The notes beneath the pieces are model-generated. The model was not told where the DNA came from. It did not search any database and worked only from the letters and a program-made list of their open reading frames with translations. From a virus, in IMG/VR virus record IMGVR_UViG_3300031351_000015, positions 1-26,739 of that record: DNA of 26,739 bases, one strand, 5' to 3'. Shown here piece by piece: positions 1-7,251 of this stretch. The position numbers and the translations under genes are program-made. Each line of letters starts with the position of its first letter. The first letter of the stretch is position 1.

Positions 1-876
1 GAAGAGCATGTGCGAGCGGTCGTCCGCGTCGGCGGGCTCGCCATCCATGATCATGGCCAGCGTGCCGTCGGGATAGTCGCCCGCGTCGATGTCGCTCAGG
101 ATGCGCACGGAAAGCGTCTGTCCCTGTGCCGTGATGCGGTGCGCCGTGATTTCCCAGCCGCTGATGCAGTCGTCGTCGGCCGGATCCCTGGCAAAGACGG
201 GACAGCGAGCCGTGTGCGTCTTGCCGTTATCGTCCGTCACGGTCAGCGACACCCAGCGGAAACCAGCCGGGAACGTCGCCGTGATGGCAGAACTGGCGCT
301 GGTCCCCACGGTGATAGTCCCGTCGTCAACGTCCCAGGCGTACGTGCTGATGCTGGCCCCGTCGGCCACTGCAAACGAGCTCGTGCCGTCGAAATTGACT
401 GTAATCTTCGCAGGTACGGCGTCGTCGATCGTGGCCATCAGTCCCGGGCCGAGATTCGCTACCGGCGGCGGGTCCGTAGTGCGGTCGCTGACGACCAGAT
501 CCGCATCCTTATAGATGGTGGCATTGCCGTCGCCGTCGATGTCGATGTGCGGCACCTTGCCCCAGATGCGGAAATCGTTGAGCACCGTGATATAGGCGTC
601 ATTCTGCAGGTCCACCTCCCCGTCGCGTGTGCCCTCCGAGGAGCGACCGAAATAGAGCGTGTCCGACGTGGCTGCCTTGCGCACGCGCTGTCGTCCCAAA
701 TCATCGGACCCGGCGCTGGTCCCGAAAAGAATCGTCATGCCGGGCAGAACGTCGCCGTATGCGCCCGTGGTCACGTCGTCGAACGCGACTTCTGCCAGCG
801 GATACGAAAACGACGCCTGGTTCACACGCGCCGCGACGATCGTCTCAGGGCTGAGTAGGAATAGTCGTAGCGTCAT
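1..876 (-). CDS. Distal tail / tail-associated protein with PKD-like domain (partial, C-terminus outside window)
   Basis: The frame is open from ATG at 876 to the window edge, giving 292 residues with no stop, so the 3' end is missing. The N-terminal 110 residues look like a beta-rich tail domain. Residues about 141-221 resemble a PKD/Ig-like fold: NFDGTSSF, then ISTYAWDVDDGT, then FPAGFRWVSLTVTDDNGKT. Such domains are common on exposed phage tail and receptor-binding proteins. It follows the tape-measure and a 127-residue tail protein, which is where distal tail or baseplate proteins are found. The start is uncertain. Coding-like sequence in the same frame continues upstream to 963 (for example QVGLLRLGGGRLTRDNV), with a GTG at 924 but no ATG before a TAG at 964-966. 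ATG 876 overlaps the stop of the small upstream frame as ATGA. The true gene may begin further upstream with a broken frame (see finding). Confidence 0.75.
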   Translation of the reverse strand, partial: MTLRLFLLSPETIVAARVNQASFSYPLAEVAFDDVTTGAYGDVLPGMTILFGTSAGSDDLGRQRVRKAATSDTLYFGRSSEGTRDGEVDLQNDAYITVLNDFRIWGKVPHIDIDGDGNATIYKDADLVVSDRTTDPPPVANLGPGLMATIDDAVPAKITVNFDGTSSFAVADGASISTYAWDVDDGTITVGTSASSAITATFPAGFRWVSLTVTDDNGKTHTARCPVFARDPADDDCISGWEITAHRITAQGQTLSVRILSDIDAGDYPDGTLAMIMDGEPADADDRSHMLF

Positions 877-1058
877 GACGTTGTCTCTCGTGAGACGGCC
901 GCCACCCAGTCTGAGCAGCCCCACCTGGGTGGCCCTGGCCTGGTCGGAGTAACGATGAACGTGCTATGTTGGCTCCCTGCGACTCCAACAGGACTGCCAC
1001 GTCCTCCGGCTGCTACTGCCCAGGCGCCGTCGATCGACGAAGTATTGTCATGCTGCAT
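873..1058 (-). CDS. Doubtful 61-residue frame between two tail genes; possible remnant of the distal tail N-terminus
   Basis: ATG at 1058 overlaps the end of the preceding tail gene by 11 nt, and the TGA overlaps the next ATG as ATGA, so it fits the packing of this operon. It has no recognisable domain and only a weak GGGAC-like ribosome site. The coding character is inconsistent along it. The first 15 codons (SSIDGAWAVAA) look natural, but from about 1013 to 965 another frame reads better (PEDVAVLLESQGANIARSS), and from 963 onward the frame of the next gene reads better still. The simplest reading is that the three frames are pieces of one N-terminal domain separated by single-base shifts, rather than a separate small protein. 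Confidence 0.3.
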   Translation of the reverse strand: MQHDNTSSIDGAWAVAAGGRGSPVGVAGSQHSTFIVTPTRPGPPRWGCSDWVAAVSRETTS

Positions 1059-1431
1059 AGGTTAGGTCCCGAAAAAGAATCGTGATGTTGCGAACGAAGA
1101 AGTCGTTGCGTGATACGTCTCGTCCGAGCTCGGGACGAACGGCGACGCCATTGAATCTGTTGTACGCGTAGTATTGCTCGGGTGCGTATAGCGTCACCTC
1201 GTTCGTGAGCGCCGAACCCAGGCCGAACTGATTCAGCAGACTCTGAAAGGCAGCGATGTCGCCCACCAGGTCCCATACCAGCTCGATATATCGTCCCTCC
1301 TCGATCACCGCGCCGCCGGCGGCATATGTGCGTCGAACGCGAAGCACGCCTTCGGACCGTGGCTGTGGCGTAATCGTCACCAAGTCCACGAGCGCCTGAT
1401 CGAACCCATCTTTGACTTTGTAGCTGCTCAT
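1048..1431 (-). CDS. Tail protein downstream of tape measure
   Basis: 127 residues. The start ATG shares one base with the tape-measure stop (TAATG), so the two are translationally coupled. No family is recognised with certainty. The sequence is a mixed alpha/beta protein with an acidic central part (VIEEGRYIELVWDLVGD) and a hydrophobic, aromatic C-terminus (NDFFVRNITILFRDLTYAA). Its position directly after the tape measure and before a PKD-bearing tail protein suggests a small distal-tail or tail-tip component. An alternative is a minor tail protein of unknown role. Function is inferred from position only. Confidence 0.7.
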   Translation of the reverse strand: MSSYKVKDGFDQALVDLVTITPQPRSEGVLRVRRTYAAGGAVIEEGRYIELVWDLVGDIAAFQSLLNQFGLGSALTNEVTLYAPEQYYAYNRFNGVAVRPELGRDVSRNDFFVRNITILFRDLTYAA

Positions 1432-3875
1432 TACGCAAACTCCCTCAGCAGACCCGCTAGCTCATTGCGCACTGCGAGCCCGATCTCGCCCGGAAGTTGA
1501 CCCGACGCCCAGATCTGAATTGGTGCGTTGATGTTGACGCTACGTGAGGTCTGCATCATGGCTGGCGTCATTACATACTCGCCTGCGTGCACGAACGCCA
1601 GTCCCGTTCGCTCGACCAGGCCGCCTCGAGCGAAACGCTCCATCGTGGTTCCGCCGCCCCTGTCCATTGCCCCGCCCGTAGCCAGCCCCGCCGTTGCCTC
1701 GCGGATAACGCCGTTGATCTCGTCCCACCATTCGTTGAACAGCCGTAGCGCCGCGTTCTGGCGCAACTTCTGCTGTGTCAGAAACGCCTGCGTCGCAAGG
1801 TCTTCCTGCGCAAGTTGTTCCTGGAACGCCTGGTCCAGTTGTTCGCGCTCTTGCTGCGCCTGGCGTGCTATCTGGTCAAGGCGCTGCTGATGCTGTACAT
1901 CCATCTCTATCAGCTCATTCTGGTGGTCCTCGGCAAGGCGCTGTAAGCGTATGGCGCGGTCCTCATCCTCGATGCGTCGCTGTTCGACCACCGCCTCCTG
2001 CAGGTCCCGAATGCGCTCTTCGTCGGCTTCGCGGAACTGGCGCAATCGTTTTTCGTGCGATTCCTGTTCCTGCTCGATGCGCTCCTGAAGATTCTCCTGC
2101 TCGGTCTCTAGTCGATCACGGTAGGACTCCTCCGCGTCCTGCCCCTGACGAGCGAAGCGCCGCTGCTCCTCGGCCACGGCTGCGGCGTCCAGTCGGGCCG
2201 CTGCGCTGAGCAGATTGTCTCTGTGGTCCCGCTGCGCGCGTTCGCGCTGCCGCGCGTAGTCCTCTTCTAGCTCAGCGATGCGCTCATTGGCGTCGGCGCG
2301 GATATCCGCGATATTCTCGACGTATTCCGCCTGCCATTCGGCTTCGCGCTCGATGGCATCGGCGCGAATATCGGCGATATCCGCTGCAAGCTGCGCCTCC
2401 TGGCGCGCTCGTTGCCGGGCGAAATCCTCGGCCTCGCGAGCGATGGTGCGCTCGTAATTGGCGATTGTCTCACTGCGCTGCTGCTCATAGTTTTGCGTCT
2501 GACTCAGCCGCTGTTCGTTCGCGTCGCGCTCGATGTCTTCGATTGACTGCGCCCACTCCTGAATGAGATCGACTGGCAGAGGCCCGCCTATGCCAGCCTC
2601 TACTGTCCCCGCGCCGCCAATCGGCCCGAATAGGGAGCCGCCTGCCTGTATCCGTTGCGCCGCCTCTATATCCGCTTGCGTGACGGGACTCGGAGCATGA
2701 GCAAATGTTTGCGGGGCGATGCGAGCGAGCTGCTCACGAATTACGTCCGGAACCGACAGCAGCGCTTCGGCGGCATCCATCAGCCCAAAATCGCTTACGT
2801 CCTGCTCGCCAAATATCCCTGTTCTGCCCAAGCCGCGTACAATTGGCACGCTAAGGCCCAATCCAAGCAAGGCGCCAACTGAAGCTGCGCCGGCGGCTCC
2901 GCCTATCGCGCCGGCGGCCCCGCCCATCGTGCCGCTGAATAGCCGTGTTGCGCCTACGGCAATGCTGGCGATTTTCAACCTTTGCAGCGCAGTCACCAAT
3001 TGATTGATGAACAGCAGTAAGGGAGCGCCTACGGCGACAATGCCCAGCAAATTCGCGCCAAGTTCCAATGTCTCCGGGCTCGTTTCGCGCACCATTTCCA
3101 GCCATTCGCGAAACTCCCGCACATTTGATTGCATGCTGTTGAAAAGCGGCGTGAAGCCGACGGCGGCAGTTAGTTTTAGCTCATTTTTCAGGCCCTGAAA
3201 TGAATCCGCCATCTCGCGAGCGCCTTCTTCTGTGGCGCCCATACGAGCCAAGATGAAATCCAACTGGCTGCCATAATCCGAGAATGCGGCCTGCGCTTCC
3301 AAAATCATCGCGGGCGGAATATTGAATAACCGTTGAAGCGACATTGTTTGCCCGGCGAGAAATTCCGCGATAGCGCGTGTTTCAGCGCCGCGCTGCGCAG
3401 CCGGGAAAATACTGCGCAATAATGCCGCCCGTTTTACCCATTCATCCAGTTCGTCTGTATTGCCTTCGAGGATCGGCATAAGCGCTCGCCCCAGTTGCAA
3501 TACGCCTTCAAGTTCGAGGCCGAACTCGTTGGCCGTATTGGTCAGGGTGTGCATCACCTCTTCCGCCTGTTCCTGCGTGCCCAACAGCGTGCGAAAGGCG
3601 ACGGTGTAATTGCGAAGATCGCGAGCGGCGCCCAGGCCGAACGCAGTAGCAAGCCCGCCAACCGCACCGACAGCTAACAATTCAGAGCGGAGTTCTCCTA
3701 TCGTCCGCTGTGCGGTTCTCGCCGCGCCGCCAATGCTCCCAAATCCGCGCTCTACCTGCGCGCTGACGCGCTGCACCGCCACTGTGGCCTGGTTCAATCC
3801 GCTGGTGTCGATGCTGATGCGGCCCTGGGCATGGCCCAAGGATTGCCCGCCGGCGATTCCGCCTAGTAGTGGCAT
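1431..3875 (-). CDS. Tail tape-measure protein
   Basis: 814 residues, the longest gene here. It acts as the ruler for tail assembly and sits in the tail tube before DNA ejection. The N-terminal ~330 residues contain a helical region rich in Ala and Gly, then a hydrophobic Gly/Ala stretch (about 280-350) that could insert into a membrane at ejection. Residues about 430-700 are almost continuous charged coiled coil rich in Glu, Gln and Arg, with repeating IADIRAD segments. The C-terminal ARGGLVERTGLAFVHAGEYV is a motif typical of phage tape measures. ATG at 3875 is preceded by AAGGGG. The expected neighbours (chaperones and gp10-like protein) lie upstream, but a 577-bp interval holding an opposite-strand gene separates them. 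Using the usual ~0.15 nm per residue rule, the tail would be roughly 120 nm long (inference). Confidence 0.95.
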   Translation of the reverse strand: MPLLGGIAGGQSLGHAQGRISIDTSGLNQATVAVQRVSAQVERGFGSIGGAARTAQRTIGELRSELLAVGAVGGLATAFGLGAARDLRNYTVAFRTLLGTQEQAEEVMHTLTNTANEFGLELEGVLQLGRALMPILEGNTDELDEWVKRAALLRSIFPAAQRGAETRAIAEFLAGQTMSLQRLFNIPPAMILEAQAAFSDYGSQLDFILARMGATEEGAREMADSFQGLKNELKLTAAVGFTPLFNSMQSNVREFREWLEMVRETSPETLELGANLLGIVAVGAPLLLFINQLVTALQRLKIASIAVGATRLFSGTMGGAAGAIGGAAGAASVGALLGLGLSVPIVRGLGRTGIFGEQDVSDFGLMDAAEALLSVPDVIREQLARIAPQTFAHAPSPVTQADIEAAQRIQAGGSLFGPIGGAGTVEAGIGGPLPVDLIQEWAQSIEDIERDANEQRLSQTQNYEQQRSETIANYERTIAREAEDFARQRARQEAQLAADIADIRADAIEREAEWQAEYVENIADIRADANERIAELEEDYARQRERAQRDHRDNLLSAAARLDAAAVAEEQRRFARQGQDAEESYRDRLETEQENLQERIEQEQESHEKRLRQFREADEERIRDLQEAVVEQRRIEDEDRAIRLQRLAEDHQNELIEMDVQHQQRLDQIARQAQQEREQLDQAFQEQLAQEDLATQAFLTQQKLRQNAALRLFNEWWDEINGVIREATAGLATGGAMDRGGGTTMERFARGGLVERTGLAFVHAGEYVMTPAMMQTSRSVNINAPIQIWASGQLPGEIGLAVRNELAGLLREFA

Positions 3876-3991
3876 ATCAGCCCCTTATTCCCACAAATGC
3901 CGCACTGCCCATAAGTTATTTGACGCGTGCTGTGAACCGTCGCTCTCTCTACACTCCTAATGAACAATCCACCACCCAATGGAGGGCTCCT

Positions 3992-4456
3992 GTGTACACG
4001 CTCGAACCGGAGAACAAGTCATCAGGCTGTCTGCTCAAGGCATTGGCCGCGATAGGCGCCTTGACGATGGGATTCCTCGTGTTGTTGGTTGTCATCGGTT
4101 TGGCCGGCTCAGGCTCCACATCCTCGGTTAATGCTACGTCAACATTGCATCAGGTTGTCTACAAAATCACGACAGACCGCGAGACGGGGCGCTATCCCGA
4201 TTGTTTCTATTTCGGCACGACGTATCAGGCGCCGAATGGCGCGGCCCAGAAGGAGGTAGCTATCTGTGGCGGCGCGCAGTCCATCGTTGTCGATACGTTC
4301 CGCGTCGAGCCCGGTGATTTCGTCTATCTCTCCGTGCAGAATAGTGAGTATTCGGCGAAAATCTCGTGCGAAATCCTCATAGACAATGAGCTCATCTACC
4401 AGACATTTTCCGAAGGCAAATATGTAATCGCTAGCTGCAGCGGCTTGGTCCCCTAG
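3992..4456 (+). CDS. Membrane-anchored MmpS-like exported protein (moron candidate)
   Basis: The only convincing plus-strand gene, 154 residues. I chose GTG at 3992 because GGAGG lies six bases before it; the frame is open further upstream, but that part does not look coding. Residues about 13-38 (CLLKALAAIGALTMGFLVLLVV follows Lys/Ser) form one transmembrane segment near the N-terminus. The rest would be outside the cytoplasm and is beta-rich. The ending, with CEILIDNELI then SEGKYVIASCSG, fits the C-terminal pattern of MmpS-type accessory proteins, where two cysteines flank the last strands. The gene lies antisense within the late tail operon and its stop shares CTAG with the stop of the convergent gp10-like gene. 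A TTGACG at 3920-3925 could be a -35 box, but no well-spaced -10 is seen. Likely roles are lysogenic conversion or superinfection exclusion (inference). Confidence 0.75.
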   Translation: MYTLEPENKSSGCLLKALAAIGALTMGFLVLLVVIGLAGSGSTSSVNATSTLHQVVYKITTDRETGRYPDCFYFGTTYQAPNGAAQKEVAICGGAQSIVVDTFRVEPGDFVYLSVQNSEYSAKISCEILIDNELIYQTFSEGKYVIASCSGLVP

Positions 4457-4806
4457 CTCAACAACGCCACTACATCTCGCCAGATGCGCGGCGCGAAGAT
4501 GTCCAGCGTCGGCCCGATGATGGCGAAGCGGCCTTGGTTCGCCAGCTCCAGGTAGATGCCATACTCCACGCCGTGCGACAGAATAATGTCGATCATGTCC
4601 AGCGCCACGTCGCTCACTTCCGTGTAGAGCCTTTGTCTAGCGTTGCCGGTGCGATCAATCCAGACCGCGTTGGCCTTCATGTATGCCTCAATTTCCGGTG
4701 CATAGCGGTCGGCCAGCATGCGCACGGCGCGCCGGATTTCGTGGACATATGCCTCTGCCATTTCCGGCCATGCCTCGGTCGGCGGCCGCGTCCATGTAAA
4801 GGTCAT
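4453..4806 (-). CDS. HK97 gp10-like tail/neck protein
   Basis: 117 residues; ATG overlaps the previous stop as ATGA. The sequence has the pattern of small phage proteins of the HK97 gp10 group: a helical N-terminus, then WIDRTGNARQRLYTEV, a short helix, SHGVEYGIYLELANQG and GPTLDIFAPRIWRDV at the end. Members of this group act at the head-tail junction or in tail completion. Here the gene lies after the tail chaperones and directly before the tape measure, rather than beside the head-closure gene where it is more often found. It is the last gene before the opposite-strand insertion, and the stop codons of the two convergent genes overlap in a single CTAG. Confidence 0.8.
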   Translation of the reverse strand: MTFTWTRPPTEAWPEMAEAYVHEIRRAVRMLADRYAPEIEAYMKANAVWIDRTGNARQRLYTEVSDVALDMIDIILSHGVEYGIYLELANQGRFAIIGPTLDIFAPRIWRDVVALLS

Positions 4807-5105
4807 CTCACTTCGTCGAAGAGCATGCCATCGGTCCCCAGCAATGCCTCTATCGGCGCATCGCTCATATCGGGCAGCGGTAGCCGGAACTCCGGATCGA
4901 GCAACTGCGCCATCGTGTAGCGCGGCTGCCAGCGCGGCTTGTCGTCCGGCCCGACCTGCTCTTGCTCCTGCGCTGCGTTCTCGATGGCCGTGCCGACCAT
5001 GATCACCGCATTGTCCAGTTGCAGCGCGGCCCAGCGGTCCGGGATGTCTACCAGCTCACTCGGTCGCTGTCCCGTCGCCCTGGCCGTCAGATACAGCCGC
5101 CACAT
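4803..5105 (-). CDS. Second tail assembly chaperone-like protein (frame-overlapping with the first)
   Basis: 100 residues from ATG at 5105. The frame is open back to 5234, but that upstream part is Arg/Ser-rich and does not look coding. The core GQRPSELVDIPDRWAALQLD resembles the downstream part of two-gene tail chaperones (the T-like extension), which bind the tape measure and tail subunits during assembly. It overlaps the end of the first chaperone by 50 bases in another frame. The ribosome site before ATG 5105 is poor (GCGGA directly adjacent), so translation may depend on reinitiation or on frameshifting from the first gene. The frame offset would need +1 or -2, not the lambda-type -1. 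The gene ends in an ATGA overlap with the gp10-like gene. Confidence 0.65.
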   Translation of the reverse strand: MWRLYLTARATGQRPSELVDIPDRWAALQLDNAVIMVGTAIENAAQEQEQVGPDDKPRWQPRYTMAQLLDPEFRLPLPDMSDAPIEALLGTDGMLFDEVR

Positions 5106-5523
5106 TCCGCTTCTGTTTGTCACGAAAGCGACGCAGCACCTCCGCCGGCTGCGTAGCGAGCTGATAGATCGCTGCCTTGTCGGCGAAGTCGATATCCTCC
5201 AGGCTAATTTCGTCATCGCCTGTAGGATCGTCAACTACTCGCGGCTCGACCATGGCCGCCGGTACGATAATGTTGATCAGCTCGGCGTAGCCTTTGGCCT
5301 TCTCGGCCTCGTTGGCGATTTCCTCGCCGTCCGTCTCGATCCAGAGCGACTTGGCGGCCAGCGGCGTGAGCAGGTCCGGCAGCTTGCCCGATATGATCAG
5401 CACATCCAGCGCCACAGGGCGCAACCGCGCCACATGGCCGGAGGGCAATGTCACCACATAGCCCTCCTCACGCGCTTTGCGCCATTCTGCAGCACTGGTC
5501 GGCTTCGGTTCGCGCCCCGCCAT
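5056..5523 (-). CDS. Tail assembly chaperone (first, G-like)
   Basis: 155 residues. It sits between the major tail protein and the tape measure, the standard place for tail chaperones, and its start shares a base with the previous stop. The N-terminus EEGYVVTLPSGHVARLRPV followed by ALDVLIISGKLPDLLTPLA is a pattern seen in chaperone-like proteins at this position in many siphoviruses. The C-terminus is acidic (DDPTGDDEISLEDIDFADK) followed by a basic tail. It is not expected in the finished virion. The last 50 bases overlap the second chaperone frame, so the pair may be one expression unit giving a short and a long product. Confidence 0.75.
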   Translation of the reverse strand: MAGREPKPTSAAEWRKAREEGYVVTLPSGHVARLRPVALDVLIISGKLPDLLTPLAAKSLWIETDGEEIANEAEKAKGYAELINIIVPAAMVEPRVVDDPTGDDEISLEDIDFADKAAIYQLATQPAEVLRRFRDKQKRNVAAVSDGQGDGTATE

Positions 5524-6074
5524 TAGAGCCCGCCCGTCTCGGTGCGCAGCGGAATCTCCACACCGGTCAAGGCCGTGAACTTGCGCAGCCTGAGCATGCC
5601 ATTGACCGTGCCCTCGTTCACGCCCTGGAATTCGGCGCTTGGCAGCATGTAGGTGTCAACCTGCGCCTGGAGCCGGAGATTGCCGGCGAGCTTGGCTTTA
5701 GGTACGAAGACATGCAGATCGCTGCTCCCTCCGCTGCCCACGATACGGCCGGCAAGCGCCACATAAGGCACTTCATCATCCTCGGCGACGAACAGATCCT
5801 CGTAGTCCGCGCCGCTCACCAGCGTGCCGCCCATGAGCATGTCCACCACCTCCAGGTCGACGGCGGCCTGCTCAATATTGACCGTCACGCTGACCAATTT
5901 GGTGTAGCGATCGAGCACTACATCATCGCCGCGCAGCTCGTCGGTCTCCACGACCCACTCGACGTTCATGTTGCGGGCGCCGTGAATATCGTAGGCTGTC
6001 CCGTAATCATTTTCGTCATTCCACGCCGCGATCTTCAGATCGCGCAGTCCTCTGTGGAACGTTTTAGTTCCCAT
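5523..6074 (-). CDS. Major tail protein (tail tube subunit)
   Basis: 183 residues; ATG at 6074 preceded by GGAG nine bases upstream, with the stop of the tail-terminator gene inside that leader. The protein is beta-rich with no membrane segment. It begins FHRGLRDLKIAAWNDENDYG and has repeated short beta strands and an acidic centre, as in phage tail-tube proteins. The assignment rests mainly on gene order: tail terminator, this gene, two chaperone-type genes and the tape measure. It would form the stacked rings of the tail tube through which DNA leaves. No added Ig-like domain is seen. Confidence 0.85.
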   Translation of the reverse strand: MGTKTFHRGLRDLKIAAWNDENDYGTAYDIHGARNMNVEWVVETDELRGDDVVLDRYTKLVSVTVNIEQAAVDLEVVDMLMGGTLVSGADYEDLFVAEDDEVPYVALAGRIVGSGGSSDLHVFVPKAKLAGNLRLQAQVDTYMLPSAEFQGVNEGTVNGMLRLRKFTALTGVEIPLRTETGGL

Positions 6075-6077
6075 TAC

Positions 6078-6530
6078 TTACACTCCTCTAACTTGATAGA
6101 TTGCCCAATCCATACGTGCCAACGACGCCCCATCGAGCGCTCCCCGGTCCCGCTGGCGGTCAACCGTGTTAGTCCATTCGAGCGGAAACGCTCCCGACAA
6201 CTGATAGCCCTGCAGCAGCGCATAGATGCGGTCCATGGCTGCGTCGATGTTGTCGTAGCCCGTGTCCTCATACAGATAGATTTCGACCACCTGAGATGCG
6301 CTTGCCTGCTGACTCATCTGGTCCTGCACGTTGCCATCCGGCACGAGCGCGCGCTGCGCTACCACCGCGCACGGCTCCAGATATCCATTGGCATCGAACG
6401 CAGCAGTCGCGGTTTCCCGCGTCAATCCCTCCCGGCCTAGCGCCCCGCGGGCATACACGCCGCCGGTCAGGATGGCGAGCAGCGTGGCGTCGGTATTCAG
6501 CTTGGCCGCAATCGTGTCCTCAGTCGCCAT
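6078..6530 (-). CDS. Tail terminator-like protein
   Basis: 150 residues. ATG at 6530 is chosen because GAGGGA lies just upstream; the frame is open slightly further without a better site. The N-terminus EDTIAAKLNTDATLLAILTGGVYARGALGR is typical of tail terminator/completion proteins, which begin with two helices and a short turn naming the lowest loop (GGVY). Then come strands with CAVVAQRALVP and SQVVEIYLYED and a final helix around MDRIYALLQG. The family caps the tail tube and joins it to the head. It lies immediately before the major tail protein, as in most siphoviruses, but is separated from the head-completion genes by the sugar cassette. Confidence 0.8.
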   Translation of the reverse strand: MATEDTIAAKLNTDATLLAILTGGVYARGALGREGLTRETATAAFDANGYLEPCAVVAQRALVPDGNVQDQMSQQASASQVVEIYLYEDTGYDNIDAAMDRIYALLQGYQLSGAFPLEWTNTVDRQRDRGALDGASLARMDWAIYQVRGV

Positions 6531-6537
6531 GCGTCCC

Positions 6538-7251
6538 TCAGTTCGGATGCTCCACAATCAGGTCCGGCTGCAGCCAGACTGGCGTCCCATTGGCGGCCAG
6601 CATCTGCGTCATGCCCTGCACCATGTTCTCGGCCGGAAAATGCACGCGCCGCGCCTCGCCAGCCCGCATCACCACGCAACTGCCGGCGCTATCCAGCGCC
6701 ACCGGCTTGCCGTTTACGCTCGGATGGTAAGGCGGCGCGTTTGTGAAGTGCTCTCCCTGAGCCGCAAATCCCCATCGGTCGTAGAACCAGCGCACATTAG
6801 GGTCCCGCCCATAGAGAGTGCATCCCGGCGCATGGAAGACCATGGCCGCCACAGCCGGGAAACGGTCCAGCCGGTCAACCATTTCCGCCATGACGGCTGG
6901 CTCCCAGATGAGGTCGCCCTCGACGAACACGACAGCGCCGGCGTCGTCCGGAATATGCGTCCACAGCGTGTTATAGACTGCGGCCAGTTGCGCAAAGCGC
7001 TGTGTATTGATGATGGACCCGAATGACGGCCCCCCATGGCTGGCATCCAGAATCTTGCCCGCTAGCCCTAATTTCTGCATCCCGGACAGCAGCATGGCGG
7101 GTGTGTGGTCGTCGCTGTCGCCCTCTCCGATAAGTAAATATGGCCTGTGGCCGCGTTCGTCGAGCAGAAAATAGAGACCGGCCACCTGTTGAAAATAGCG
7201 CGGCACGTGCTGTGCACAGTTGCGAAATGCAGAAACGAATGCGATCTTCAT
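6538..7251 (-). CDS. GT-A-like glycosyltransferase (Anp1/GT62-like pattern)
   Basis: 237 residues; ATG overlaps the previous stop as ATGA. The protein begins KIAFVSAFRNCAQHVPRYF, an ordinary Rossmann-like GT-A start with a helix of the type that follows the first strand. A central strand ends in VVFVEGDLIWEP (about 107-118), where EGD takes the place of the usual DxD metal and nucleotide-sugar site. Later, PVALDSAGSCVVMRAGEAR (about 183-201) resembles the acceptor-side loop of Anp1-type mannosyltransferases. The best guess is transfer of a sugar from a nucleotide donor. Donor and acceptor cannot be read from the sequence. It is the last sugar gene before the tail module. Confidence 0.65.
   Translation of the reverse strand: MKIAFVSAFRNCAQHVPRYFQQVAGLYFLLDERGHRPYLLIGEGDSDDHTPAMLLSGMQKLGLAGKILDASHGGPSFGSIINTQRFAQLAAVYNTLWTHIPDDAGAVVFVEGDLIWEPAVMAEMVDRLDRFPAVAAMVFHAPGCTLYGRDPNVRWFYDRWGFAAQGEHFTNAPPYHPSVNGKPVALDSAGSCVVMRAGEARRVHFPAENMVQGMTQMLAANGTPVWLQPDLIVEHPN

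Noticed and set aside
5056-5160. Lambda-like -1 slippery heptamer for the tail chaperones
   Set aside because: The second frame is +1 or -2 relative to the first, so a -1 slip would not reach it, and no convincing heptamer is seen.
5448-6440. Long plus-strand open frame (330 codons)
   Set aside because: It is antisense to the major tail protein and tail terminator genes, has no ribosome site or recognisable domain, and reflects the high-GC codon pattern of the minus strand.
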